Shown: one piece after another, positions 35,265-44,504 of the stretch | How positions within the stretch are numbered: position 1 is the stretch's first letter | How the letters are laid out: every line of letters begins with the position of its first letter | Source of the DNA: UBA8958 sp964571695 | GTDB taxonomy: Bacteria; Desulfobacterota; Syntrophia; Syntrophales; UBA8958 | Assembly (NCBI GenBank): GCA_964571695.1 | Contig: CAZNDG010000001.1 | Coordinates: 186,001 to 250,000 of the forward strand | Direction: 5' to 3' | DNA length: 64,000 bases | The notes under the pieces: model-generated | The model's database searches: none | What the model was told of the DNA's origin: nothing | The model's input: only the letters and a program-made list of their open reading frames with translations | Position numbers and translations under genes: made by a program

Positions 35265-37871
35265 ATGAGATTCGATAAAATGACCCTCAAGGTCCAGGAA
35301 GCCGTTCAGGAATCCCAGGCCCTGGCCAATAGATACGGTCACCAGACAATCGAGGTCGAGCACCTGCTCCTGTCCCTAACTAACCAGCCTGATGGGATCG
35401 TTGCGGCGATCCTCAAGAAGCTCGGGGCGGACCCAGGCGCATTGGCGGCGGCTCTGGGGAAATCACTGGAAAAACTGCCCAGGGTGGAAGGTTCCGCAGC
35501 AACGCCGCCCTATCTGAGTTCCCGGTTGAACAAGGTCATCGATCAGGCGATGACCGAAGCCGCCCGCCTGAAAGATGAATACATCAGCGCCGAGCATCTC
35601 CTCGTCGCCATGTCCGAAGAGAAGACCGGGGCGGCGGCGGAAATTCTTCGCCAAGTCGGCATCAACAAGGACAGTATCCTCAAGATCCTCGTGGACATCC
35701 GGGGCAAACAGCGGGTAACGGACCCGAATCCGGAGGAAAAATACCAGGCCCTCAAACGCTACGCCAAAGATTTCAATGAAATAGCGAGGAAAGGCGGCTT
35801 CGATCCCGTCATCGGCAGGGACGAAGAAATCCGGAGGATCATGCAGGTCCTCTCCCGGCGGACCAAGAACAACCCCGTTTTGATCGGTGAGCCCGGAGTG
35901 GGAAAAACGGCTATCGTCGAGGGGCTGGCCCAGCGGATCATCAACGGGGACGTACCCGAAAATCTGAAAAATAAAAGGGTCATCGGCCTCGATATAGGCG
36001 CCCTGGTCGCCGGGGCCAAATATCGGGGCGAATTCGAGGAACGTCTCAAGGCCGTTCTCAAGGAGGTAATCGACGCGGAAGGGGAAATCATCCTCTTCAT
36101 CGATGAAATACACACCGTTGTGGGCGCCGGGGCCTCCGAAGGTTCCGTGGATGCCTCGAACATGCTCAAGCCGGCCCTGGCCCGGGGGGAGTTGCGCTGC
36201 GTCGGCGCCACCACCCTCAATGAATACCGGAAACATATCGAAAAGGACCCGGCGTTGGAGAGGCGCTTTCAGCCCATACTCGTCCGTGAACCAACCGTGG
36301 AAGACACGATCGCCATCCTCCGGGGGCTCAAAGAACGCTACGAAATTCATCACGGCGTCCGGATCAAGGACGGGGCCATCGTCGCCGCCGCCACCCTTTC
36401 TCACCGCTATATCAGCGACCGTTTTCTTCCCGACAAGGCCGTGGACCTCATCGACGAGGCAGCTTCCCGGTTGCGGATCGAACTGGACAGCATGCCGGCG
36501 GAAATTGACGCCATCGACCGGAAGATCATCCAACTGGAAATCGAAAGGCAATCCCTTAAAAAGGAAACCGACGCCTCTTCCCAGGAGCGAAGGGAAAAGA
36601 TCGAAAGGGAACTGTCGGAACTCAGAGAATCAATGGATAAGATGAAACTCCATTGGAGCGGCGAAAAAGAAGCGATCAAGAGCATCCAGACCATCAAGGG
36701 CCGGATCGAGGCCCTGAAAAACGAGGAGATGAAGGCCCAGCGGGAGGGAAATCTCGCCCGGGCGGCGGAAATCCGTTATGGGAAACTGGTGGAACTCCAC
36801 CGGGAGATGGAACGGGAGCAGGAGCGCCTTGTCGTTGCCCAGGAGGAGAAGCAAATGCTCAAAGAAGAGGTTGACGCCGAAGATGTAGCTGAGGTCGTGG
36901 CCAACTGGACGGGGATTCCAATGTCCCGGATGATGGAAAGCGATGTCGAAAAGCTGATCCACATGGAAGAACGGCTCAAGCTGCGGGTCATCGGTCAGGA
37001 CGAAGGCATCGCCGCCGTTTCCAGCGCCCTTCGCCGCGCCCGTTCCGGGCTCCAGGACCCCAACCGTCCCATCGGCTCCTTTATCTTCCTCGGTCCCACG
37101 GGCGTGGGCAAGACGGAACTGGCCCGGGCACTGGCGGAGTTCATGTTCGATAACGAACAGGCCATGATCCGCATCGACATGTCCGAATACATGGAAAAAC
37201 ACTCCGTAGCCCGTTTGATCGGCGCCCCGCCCGGATACGTAGGTTACGACGAAGGGGGATACCTCACCGAAGCGGTCCGGCGCCGGCCATATGCGGTCCT
37301 CCTTTTCGACGAGATAGAGAAGGCCCATCAGGATGTGTTCAACATCCTCCTCCAAATCCTCGATGACGGGAGGTTGACGGATGGTCACGGGCGAACCGTT
37401 GATTTCAAAAATACGGTGATCATCATGACCTCCAACGTCGGCAGCCAGTGGCTTCAGGATGACGACCTTACCGAAGAGGAAAAAAGGACCCGGAGCGCCG
37501 ACGCCCTCCGCGCCACCTTCAAGCCCGAATTTCTCAACCGGATCGATGACATTATCACCTTCCGTTCCCTGAACCCGAACGATATCGAGCGGATCGTCGA
37601 AATCCAAATCGGTCTTATCCAGAAGCGTCTGGCCGAGCGCAAGCTTACCCTGGAATTGACAGACCGGGCAAAAGGTTATATAGCTCGCAACAGCTACAGC
37701 CCCGTTTATGGCGCCCGACCCCTGAAACGGACGCTGCAGAAGCTTGTCCTCGATCCACTGGCAATCAAGCTTCTCTCCGGGGCCTTCACCGAGGGTGACA
37801 GGATCACCGCCGATCTAGACACCCAGAATGAACTACGGTTTGCCAAAAAAGAGGGCAAAAAAAAGAAATAG
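35265..37871 (+). CDS. clpB: ATP-dependent disaggregase ClpB
   Basis: 868 residues. Clp_N repeats (1-145), NBD1 with GEPGVGKTAIVEGLA and FIDEIHTVVGAG, a coiled-coil middle domain (~400-530, LKKETDASSQERREKIERELSELRESMDK), NBD2 with GPTGVGKTELARALA and LFDEIEKAH, and C-terminal ARPLKRTLQKLV. It works with DnaK to rescue aggregates. It follows the diadenylate cyclase with a GTGAGGAAATATAT leader and is likely cotranscribed with it. Confidence 0.97.
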   Translation: MRFDKMTLKVQEAVQESQALANRYGHQTIEVEHLLLSLTNQPDGIVAAILKKLGADPGALAAALGKSLEKLPRVEGSAATPPYLSSRLNKVIDQAMTEAARLKDEYISAEHLLVAMSEEKTGAAAEILRQVGINKDSILKILVDIRGKQRVTDPNPEEKYQALKRYAKDFNEIARKGGFDPVIGRDEEIRRIMQVLSRRTKNNPVLIGEPGVGKTAIVEGLAQRIINGDVPENLKNKRVIGLDIGALVAGAKYRGEFEERLKAVLKEVIDAEGEIILFIDEIHTVVGAGASEGSVDASNMLKPALARGELRCVGATTLNEYRKHIEKDPALERRFQPILVREPTVEDTIAILRGLKERYEIHHGVRIKDGAIVAAATLSHRYISDRFLPDKAVDLIDEAASRLRIELDSMPAEIDAIDRKIIQLEIERQSLKKETDASSQERREKIERELSELRESMDKMKLHWSGEKEAIKSIQTIKGRIEALKNEEMKAQREGNLARAAEIRYGKLVELHREMEREQERLVVAQEEKQMLKEEVDAEDVAEVVANWTGIPMSRMMESDVEKLIHMEERLKLRVIGQDEGIAAVSSALRRARSGLQDPNRPIGSFIFLGPTGVGKTELARALAEFMFDNEQAMIRIDMSEYMEKHSVARLIGAPPGYVGYDEGGYLTEAVRRRPYAVLLFDEIEKAHQDVFNILLQILDDGRLTDGHGRTVDFKNTVIIMTSNVGSQWLQDDDLTEEEKRTRSADALRATFKPEFLNRIDDIITFRSLNPNDIERIVEIQIGLIQKRLAERKLTLELTDRAKGYIARNSYSPVYGARPLKRTLQKLVLDPLAIKLLSGAFTEGDRITADLDTQNELRFAKKEGKKKK

Positions 37872-37997
37872 ACAGGCAGGTCCCGATCGTCACTCCCTAT
37901 CTCTGGAGATCCCGGAGAGTCAATTCAGGACCCGCCGGGCCGTCCGGACGGGAGGGGCGGGCGTTAAAACGGGAACCGGCACAAAAAGGAGTGGCAT

Positions 37998-38420
37998 ATG
38001 GAAGAGGAAAAAAAGGAAAAAGGATTTGTAATCAAGGATCGCCGCCTGTTCGATGAAACCGGAGAGGTTCGCCGGGATGATGACAAAGGGCAACCACCAA
38101 CGGAAGAGAGCAAACCCCAGGCCACCGGAGTCGAGCCGGACCGGGAAGAGGCGGAACACTTACTTCTTGATGTCAATTTCATGAATTTCATTCTGTCCTT
38201 AAGTACGACGGCCATGTTCCATTTCGGTGATTTTCCCGACCCCGACTCGGGTAAGGCCCAAAAAAATATGGCGGCCGCGAAGCACACCATTGATACCATT
38301 ACAATGCTGGCCGATAAAACGAAGGGAAATCTGGACGATAACGAAAAAAATGTTCTCGACGCCGTTCTTTTCGAACTGCGTATGCGTTATGTCAAGGAAT
38401 GCGGGTCCCCGGCATCGTGA
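37998..38420 (+). CDS. DUF1844 domain protein
   Basis: 140 residues. A charged, disordered N-terminus (~1-50) precedes the DUF1844 core VNFMNFILSLSTTAMFHFGDFPD...NMAAAKHTIDTITMLADKTKGNLDDNEKNVL. Function unknown; the family is typical of delta-proteobacteria and acidobacteria. AAAAAGGAGTGGCAT upstream gives an RBS. Confidence 0.85.
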   Translation: MEEEKKEKGFVIKDRRLFDETGEVRRDDDKGQPPTEESKPQATGVEPDREEAEHLLLDVNFMNFILSLSTTAMFHFGDFPDPDSGKAQKNMAAAKHTIDTITMLADKTKGNLDDNEKNVLDAVLFELRMRYVKECGSPAS

Positions 38421-38492
38421 AGGTCACCTCTGACTTGTGCGGTAAGAACATTGCCGCCTGCATTTGCAAACCATTTTGACCGGAGCTGGGAA

Positions 38493-39401
38493 ATGCTCTC
38501 CGGAACGAAAAATCACCACGAACCAGAATCTTGCCACAGTATGAACGTTAAGATGGACAAGCCGGTGCGACGCCTGTCCCCGGCCAAGGTAAACCTATAC
38601 CTGAAAGTCCTTTCCCGGCGTCCGGACGGATACCACGACCTGGCCACACTAATGCAGCGGATCAGTCTCTATGATGAGATGACTTTCCGGCGCACCGAAG
38701 CAGCCGGAATCGTCCTCCGTTGCCCGGGATCAAGTCTGCCGGAAGACGAAGCGAACATCGTTCATCGCGCCGCCGAAAGTTTCTTTCGCCGTGTCGGTTT
38801 TTCCGGCGGGGTGGAGATCATCCTCAAGAAATCCATTCCCCTGGCCGCCGGGCTGGGAGGAGGCAGTTCCAACGCCGCCACGACCCTGCTCACACTCAAT
38901 GAATTTGCCGGCCGTCCCTGCCCGCAAGCAGACCTGATGGAAATAGGCGCCGCCCTCGGGGCCGACGTCCCCTTCTTTATCCTAAAAGCAACGGCCTGGG
39001 CATTCGGAATCGGCGACCGCCTGGAAGCCGTTGCCCACCCACCGCAGTTCAATTTCCTACTCGTAAATCCCGGTTTCGAACTTTCCACCCGGAAGGTTTA
39101 TGAAGGTTTGAATTTAACATTGACAAAAGAGCCAATCCATTATAGCATCCCTCGATTTTTTGAATGCCATGATGTGATCAAGGGACTGCATAATGACTTG
39201 GAGACTGTGTCCATCAATCTTTACCCCGTCTTGGATGAAATCAAGACGCTTCTCCTCGGTCATGGCGCCGCGGGCGCGCTGATGTCTGGAAGCGGTCCCA
39301 CTATTTTCGGTGTCTTTGACAACGAAGATATGGCGATAAAGGCGGAGAAATCATTGCAGGGATACGGGACTTGGTCCGTTTTTCGTGCCCACACCATTTG
39401 A
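38493..39401 (+). CDS. ispE: 4-diphosphocytidyl-2-C-methyl-D-erythritol kinase
   Basis: 302 residues if it begins at the ATG 38493, which has GGAG 7 bp upstream. Family alignment would favour the ATG at 38541 or 38553, giving ~285 residues, but no RBS precedes those. GHMP-kinase motifs are LSPAKVNLYLKVLSRRPDGYHDL, PLAAGLGGGSSNAATTLL (P-loop) and AGALMSGSGPTIFGVF. It catalyses the ATP-dependent step of the MEP isoprenoid pathway. Confidence 0.92.
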   Translation: MLSGTKNHHEPESCHSMNVKMDKPVRRLSPAKVNLYLKVLSRRPDGYHDLATLMQRISLYDEMTFRRTEAAGIVLRCPGSSLPEDEANIVHRAAESFFRRVGFSGGVEIILKKSIPLAAGLGGGSSNAATTLLTLNEFAGRPCPQADLMEIGAALGADVPFFILKATAWAFGIGDRLEAVAHPPQFNFLLVNPGFELSTRKVYEGLNLTLTKEPIHYSIPRFFECHDVIKGLHNDLETVSINLYPVLDEIKTLLLGHGAAGALMSGSGPTIFGVFDNEDMAIKAEKSLQGYGTWSVFRAHTI

Positions 39402-39476
39402 ATAAGCGTTTCGGCACAATCCTCTCTCTGTTGTTTCTTCACACCCGGGCCGTTCTTCGTTAACCACGGACAACAA

Positions 39477-39551
39477 TGGGGCGTCGTCAAGCGGTAAGAC
39501 ACAAGAATTTGGATCTTGCATACGGAGGTTCGAATCCTCCCGCCCCAGCCA
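39477..39551 (+). tRNA. tRNA-Gln (anticodon TTG)
   Basis: 75 nt including encoded GCCA. Acceptor TGGGGCG/CGCCCCA, anticodon stem CAAGA/TCTTG around loop ATTTGGA with anticodon TTG, T-arm GGAGG-TTCGAAT-CCTCC. All arms pair. It lies between ispE and prs. Confidence 0.97.
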
Positions 39552-39584
39552 ATACGCTGCAGCACCTTGCAGAAGAGGAATCAG

Positions 39585-40526
39585 ATGCTGGAAAGAATTC
39601 GTATCTTCTCCGGAAACGCAACACCGGATCTCGCGGCAAGAATAAGCAAGAACTTGGGCGTCCCCTTGGGCAAGGCCAATGTATCGATCTTCAGTGACGG
39701 AGAAACGCGGGTAGAAATCAACGAAAACGTACGGGGAATGGATGTCTTTATCATCCAATCGACGTGCCCGCCCGTGAATGTAACCCTCATGGAGCTCCTG
39801 ATTATGATCGACGCCATGAAAAGGGCTTCGGCCTATCGGATCACCGCCGTCATCCCCTACTACGGCTACGCCCGTCAGGACAGGAAGGTCGCTCCCCGGG
39901 CGCCGATCTCGGCCAAACTTGTGGCGGACCTCATCGCCACCGCCGGGGCAAACAGGGTCCTTTCCATGGACCTACATGCCGGGCAGATTCAGGGTTTCTT
40001 CAACATCCCCGTGGACAATCTCTTTGCCACCCCAGTCCTTCTCGATTACATAAAAGAATATTATCATGACAACACCGTGATCGTTTCTCCCGATACGGGG
40101 GGAGTGGTCCGGGCCCGGGCCTTTGCCACCCGTATGGGAGTGGGCCTGGCCATAATCGACAAGCGCCGGGAGGGACCCAACGAGGCCCAGGTGATGAATA
40201 TCATCGGAAATGTTGAGGGAAGACGGGTTGTTGTGCTCGACGATTTAATCGATACCGCCGGCACCGTCGTTCAGGCGGCGAAGGCCCTCAAGGAGGCGGG
40301 GGCGGTGGATGTGTCCGTATGCTGCACCCATCCCGTCCTCTCCGGACCTGCGATGGAACGTCTGGAGAATTCCGATATTAAAGAGATCATCGTGACGGAT
40401 ACCATCCCGCTGCACGACGGGGCCAAGGCATGTAATCGCGTGAAGGTCCTTTCCGTAGCCGGACTCCTCAGCGAGGCGGTGCGCAGGATATACTACGATG
40501 ATTCAGTGAGTTCACTATTTATTTAG
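39585..40526 (+). CDS. prs: ribose-phosphate pyrophosphokinase
   Basis: 313 residues from the ATG at 39585, preceded by AGAAGAGGAATCAG; the in-frame extension to 39516 overlaps the tRNA and is rejected. Motifs are FSDGETRVEI, IPYYGYARQDRKVAPRAPISAKLVADL (flexible loop), SMDLHAGQIQGFF and the PRPP-binding VVVLDDLIDTAGT. It makes PRPP for nucleotide, His and Trp synthesis. Confidence 0.97.
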   Translation: MLERIRIFSGNATPDLAARISKNLGVPLGKANVSIFSDGETRVEINENVRGMDVFIIQSTCPPVNVTLMELLIMIDAMKRASAYRITAVIPYYGYARQDRKVAPRAPISAKLVADLIATAGANRVLSMDLHAGQIQGFFNIPVDNLFATPVLLDYIKEYYHDNTVIVSPDTGGVVRARAFATRMGVGLAIIDKRREGPNEAQVMNIIGNVEGRRVVVLDDLIDTAGTVVQAAKALKEAGAVDVSVCCTHPVLSGPAMERLENSDIKEIIVTDTIPLHDGAKACNRVKVLSVAGLLSEAVRRIYYDDSVSSLFI

Positions 40527-40534
40527 GAGGCAAA

Positions 40535-41182
40535 ATGGAAGTCATAGCATTGAGGGCGTCTGCCCGCAAGATCTCAGGGAAAGGCCCCGCCCGACGTGCT
40601 CGCGCGCACGGGCTGATCCCTGCCGTTTTTTACAATCCGAAGGCGGAGGCGATCATGCTGACTGTCAATGCCGTCGAGATGAAGGAATTCTTCAATATAA
40701 ACGAGGATAATGCCTTCATAAACCTCCAGATAGAAGACAACGGCAAGTCTCTGGAGCGGATGTCGATCGTCAAGGATGTGCAGCGGGATCCCCTAACGGG
40801 ACAGATTCTTCATATCGATTTCTATGAAATCAGTATGGATCACAAATTGACTGCCAATGTAGCGTTACAGTTCGACGGATCTCCCGTGGGAATTGACCTC
40901 GGAGGCGAGCTTCATATTTTGAAAAGGGAGGTATCGCTTTCGTGTCTGCCTTCCGCCCTTCCGGAACATATCAAGCTCGATATCAGCAACCTCAAGGTAG
41001 GCGAGGCGTTGAGGGTAAAAAATATTCCGGCAATGGAGGGGGTTACCATCATGGATGCCGAAGATTCCATCCTGGCCATGGTGGCGGTGACCAGAGACGC
41101 CATGAAGGCGGAATCCGATGAAGAGGCCGTGGCTTCCAAAGAACCGGAAATATTGAGACAGAAGGCCGCGGACACGGAATAG
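40535..41182 (+). CDS. rplY: 50S ribosomal protein bL25 (general stress Ctc form)
   Basis: 215 residues, the long two-domain form. N-terminal L25 domain has ARKISGKGPARRARAHGLIPAVFYNP and VKDVQRDPLTGQILHIDFYEI; C-terminal TL5 domain has GGELHILKREVSLSCLPSALPEHIKLDISNLKVGEALRVKNI. An acidic tail follows. It binds 5S rRNA. AGGAGGCAAA is the RBS, 8 bp after prs. Confidence 0.95.
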   Translation: MEVIALRASARKISGKGPARRARAHGLIPAVFYNPKAEAIMLTVNAVEMKEFFNINEDNAFINLQIEDNGKSLERMSIVKDVQRDPLTGQILHIDFYEISMDHKLTANVALQFDGSPVGIDLGGELHILKREVSLSCLPSALPEHIKLDISNLKVGEALRVKNIPAMEGVTIMDAEDSILAMVAVTRDAMKAESDEEAVASKEPEILRQKAADTE

Positions 41183-41222
41183 GAAATCAAGGGTAACGTA
41201 ACAGGGGTTGTCACGGGGATGG

Positions 41223-41822
41223 ATGCGGATGTTTTTGATCGTCGGGCTCGGCAATCCCGGCCGGCGTTATGAAGATACGCGTCACAATGCCGGTTTCCTG
41301 GTCATAGATCGGCTGGCTCGAGATCTGGAAGCGCCGCTGGAACAAAAGAAATTTGCTGCCTTGTTCGGCAGGGCGCAGATCGGCGCCGCTACGGTCATGC
41401 TTGTCAAACCGCAGACATTCATGAATCTGAGCGGTGAATCCGTACGCCGGATCTTTGAATACTACAAACTGGAAGGACCCGAAGAAGTCATAGTCGTTCA
41501 TGACGATCTCGACCTGCCTTTTCCGGTCCTGAGGCTTAAGGCGGGTGGCGGTCATGGAGGGCACAAAGGACTGTTGTCGGTCATTCACCACCTGGGCAGC
41601 CCGGATTTCTTGAGAGTGCGTGTAGGCATAGGAAAACCGGTTGAAAAGGAATTGACCGAGCGCCATGTCCTTGATCCCTTTTCCAGTGAAGAGATGAAGA
41701 TCCTGTCGGCGGTTGTTACTACAGCCGCCACCGCGGTCAGGAAAATTGTTTCTTCCGGGATTTCGGCGGCTATGAACCAATATAACGGCAGCACCATAAA
41801 TAATTTATCTGAGGAGGTTTAA
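41223..41822 (+). CDS. pth: peptidyl-tRNA hydrolase
   Basis: 199 residues starting MRMFLIVGLGNPGRRYEDTRHN; the ATG at 41223 is chosen over a TTG at 41208, and the ATG at 41229 is also possible. Conserved NxGF (HNAGFLVID), FMNLSGESV, VVHDDLDLPFP and GGGHGGHKGLLSVIHHLG are intact, with catalytic His in DTRHNAG. It recycles peptidyl-tRNA. Its stop codon overlaps the hppA start region. Confidence 0.95.
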   Translation: MRMFLIVGLGNPGRRYEDTRHNAGFLVIDRLARDLEAPLEQKKFAALFGRAQIGAATVMLVKPQTFMNLSGESVRRIFEYYKLEGPEEVIVVHDDLDLPFPVLRLKAGGGHGGHKGLLSVIHHLGSPDFLRVRVGIGKPVEKELTERHVLDPFSSEEMKILSAVVTTAATAVRKIVSSGISAAMNQYNGSTINNLSEEV

Positions 41823-44269
41823 TGATGTGTAAGGGTAAACAGAGTTTGTTTTCTTTTCTAACAGTCATGGCCATCATGTTGTTCCTGATGGTACCCATGG
41901 CTTTTGCCGGTGAGGCGGACATCGTACTGCCTGACCTGTCCAAGGTTTCCTTCATGGGCGGGGCGCTGAGCGGGATGATGATCCTGAATCTTGGCCTTGT
42001 CGTCTGCGCCATCGGAATGGTTTTCGGCTGGTTGCAGTACACCCAGACCAAGGCCCTGCCGGCCCATCAGGCCATGCTCGACGTTTCTCAGACGATCTGG
42101 GAGACCTGTAAAACCTACGTTCTTCAGCAGGGCAAGTTTCTCGCCATGCTGTGGATACTCATCGCGGCTTGTATCGTATATTACTTCGGCGCCCTGTCCC
42201 ACATGTCCATGGGGCATGTCATGGTAGTCCTCTTCTGCTCGATCATGGGTATTCTCGGTTCCTACGGCGTCGCCTGGTTCGGCATCCGGATCAACACCGT
42301 CGCCAACTCCCGGGCCGCCTTCGCTTCCATGAGCGGCGAGCCGCTGAACATCGTCAACATATGTCTTCGTTCCGGCATGAGCGTAGGACTTCTGCTCGTC
42401 AGCATCGAGCTCTTCTTCATGATCCTCATCCTCGCTTACATCCCCAGTGAATTGGCCGGTCCCAGCTTTATCGGCTTCGCCATCGGCGAATCCCTCGGCG
42501 CCAGCGCCCTGCGTATCTGCGGTGGTATCTTCACCAAGATCGCCGACATCGGCTCCGACCTCATGAAAATCATCTTCCATCTTCCGGAAGACGATCCGAA
42601 GAACCCCGGCGTCATCGCCGACTGTACGGGCGACAACGCCGGCGACAGCGTCGGCCCCACGGCGGACGGTTTCGAGACCTACGGCGTCACGGGCGTGGCC
42701 CTCATCGCCTTTCTGGCCCTGGCTCTGGCCGATAATCCCCTCATGGGCGGCAAACTGGTCGTCTGGATTTTCGCCATGCGTATCCTTATGATCCTCACCT
42801 CCCTGGCCTCCTATTTTGTCAATGACTCGGTCAGTAAAGCCAAATTCGGCGGCCCGAAAATCTTCAACTTCGAGCACCCCCTGACGAACCTCGTCTGGAT
42901 CACCTCCATCGTCTCCATCGCCGTCACCTTTGCGGCAAGTTATGTTCTCCTCGCCGACCTGCCCCATGAGGGCGGCGGAATTTCGCTTTGGCTGGCCCTT
43001 TCCATCATCATCAGTTGCGGGACCATCGCCGGCGCCCTGATCCCTGAATTCACGAAGGTCTTCACGAGCACGAGCTCCCGACATTGCGACGAGTGCGTCA
43101 ACGCCTCCCGCCAGGGCGGCGCTTCCCTGAACATCCTCTCCGGTCTGGTGGCCGGCAACTTCTCCGCCTTCTGGGAAGGCCTCACCATCCTGCTCCTCAT
43201 GTTTGTCGCGTATTTTGTTTCCCAGGCCCCCGCGGTCATGGAGATCATGCCGCCGGCCTTCAAGTTCGCCGCCCCGGTCTTCGCCTTCGGTCTCGTGGCC
43301 TTCGGTTTCCTCGGCATGGGTCCGGTGACGATCGCCGTGGACAGCTTCGGCCCCGTATCGGACAATGCCCAGTCAATTTATGAGCTTTCCCTTATCGAAT
43401 CCCGTCCGGATGCCAAGGAAGTCGTGAAAAAACATTACGGCATCGAACCGGATTTCGAAGCGGCCAAACACTGCCTGGAATCAGCGGACGGCGCGGGCAA
43501 TACCTTTAAAGCCACCGCCAAGCCGGTCCTTATCGGTACCGCCGTCGTCGGCGCTACGACCATGGTCTTCGGAATCATCATCCTCCTGGAGAAGATGTAC
43601 GGTAATGTCATTGCCAAGCTCAGCCTCGTCCAGCCCGAGGTCATCCTCGGCCTTCTCATGGGCGGTTGTGTTATTTATTGGTTCACCGGCGCCTCGATCC
43701 AGGCCGTCGTCACCGGTTCCTACCGGGCCGTCGTTTATATCAAGGAAAACATCGACCTCAGCAAGGCGGAAGCCTCCATCGAAGACAGCAAGGAAGTCGT
43801 CAAGATCTGTACCGTCTATGCCCAGAAGGGGATGATCAACATCTTCATCGTCGTCTTCTTCATGGCCCTGGGTCTGGCCTTCGTCGATCCCTACTTCTTC
43901 ATCGGCTACCTCGTCGGCATCGCCTTCTTCGGTTTGTTCCAGGCTATCTTCATGGCCAATGCCGGCGGTTGCTGGGATAACGCCAAGAAGATCGTCGAAG
44001 TCGATCTGAAGCAGAAGAACACCCCGCTCCACGAGGCGTCCGTGGTCGGCGACACCGTCGGCGACCCCTTCAAGGATACATCTTCTGTTTCGATGAACCC
44101 CATCATCAAGTTCACGACACTGTTCGGTCTTCTGGCCACGGAAATCGCCGTGACCATGACCAACCAGGGTCTGAAGGTTGGTCTGGCCGTCGCGTTCTTC
44201 GTCATCGCCTTGATCTTCGTCTATCGCTCCTTCTACGGCATGAGAATCTCCGCCGAGAAGTTGGGTTAA
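41822..44269 (+). CDS. hppA: membrane-bound ion-translocating pyrophosphatase
   Basis: 815 residues with ~16 TM helices after a signal-like N-terminus. Hallmark substrate-binding motifs are DDPKNPGVIADCTGDNAGDSVGPTADGFETYGVTG and a second GGCWDNAKKIVE...DTVGDPFKDTSSVSMNPIIKF near the C-terminus. The subgroup is long, and the position that marks K+ dependence reads GGASLNILSG, so ion specificity (H+ or Na+) and K+ need are not decided. It would conserve energy from PPi, useful for syntrophic acyl-CoA activation. GAGGAGGTTTA gives a strong RBS. Confidence 0.93.
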   Translation: MMCKGKQSLFSFLTVMAIMLFLMVPMAFAGEADIVLPDLSKVSFMGGALSGMMILNLGLVVCAIGMVFGWLQYTQTKALPAHQAMLDVSQTIWETCKTYVLQQGKFLAMLWILIAACIVYYFGALSHMSMGHVMVVLFCSIMGILGSYGVAWFGIRINTVANSRAAFASMSGEPLNIVNICLRSGMSVGLLLVSIELFFMILILAYIPSELAGPSFIGFAIGESLGASALRICGGIFTKIADIGSDLMKIIFHLPEDDPKNPGVIADCTGDNAGDSVGPTADGFETYGVTGVALIAFLALALADNPLMGGKLVVWIFAMRILMILTSLASYFVNDSVSKAKFGGPKIFNFEHPLTNLVWITSIVSIAVTFAASYVLLADLPHEGGGISLWLALSIIISCGTIAGALIPEFTKVFTSTSSRHCDECVNASRQGGASLNILSGLVAGNFSAFWEGLTILLLMFVAYFVSQAPAVMEIMPPAFKFAAPVFAFGLVAFGFLGMGPVTIAVDSFGPVSDNAQSIYELSLIESRPDAKEVVKKHYGIEPDFEAAKHCLESADGAGNTFKATAKPVLIGTAVVGATTMVFGIIILLEKMYGNVIAKLSLVQPEVILGLLMGGCVIYWFTGASIQAVVTGSYRAVVYIKENIDLSKAEASIEDSKEVVKICTVYAQKGMINIFIVVFFMALGLAFVDPYFFIGYLVGIAFFGLFQAIFMANAGGCWDNAKKIVEVDLKQKNTPLHEASVVGDTVGDPFKDTSSVSMNPIIKFTTLFGLLATEIAVTMTNQGLKVGLAVAFFVIALIFVYRSFYGMRISAEKLG

Positions 44270-44310
44270 GACTTCATAACCATCCTGATCCAATCAGGAC
44301 ACGCAACATG

Positions 44311-44344
44311 AAAAGCGCCTCCCCAAACGGGAGGCGCTTTTTTC
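44311..44344 (+). terminator. rho-independent terminator after hppA
   Basis: AAAAGCGCCTCCC, loop CAAAC-like, GGGAGGCGCTTTTTT: a 13-bp GC-rich stem with T6 directly after. It ends about 75 bp beyond the hppA stop. Confidence 0.93.
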
Positions 44345-44504
44345 TGATCTTGACAAATCCCATGAAACCCTTTACTTCCAGACCAGAAGATCAGCCGTAC
44401 AGATAAGGATTTACAGCCAGGGACATTCCCCGCGACAAGGATCGTGGCCCAAGACTTTTACTTCATCTCTTGCCGGGGATGATTATGAGGAAAGGAAGCT
44501 GAGT

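Noticed and set aside
41858..43084. 408-codon minus-strand frame inside hppA
   Set aside because: Antisense to strongly biased hppA codons; Asp/Gly/His-rich low-complexity product typical of a shadow frame.
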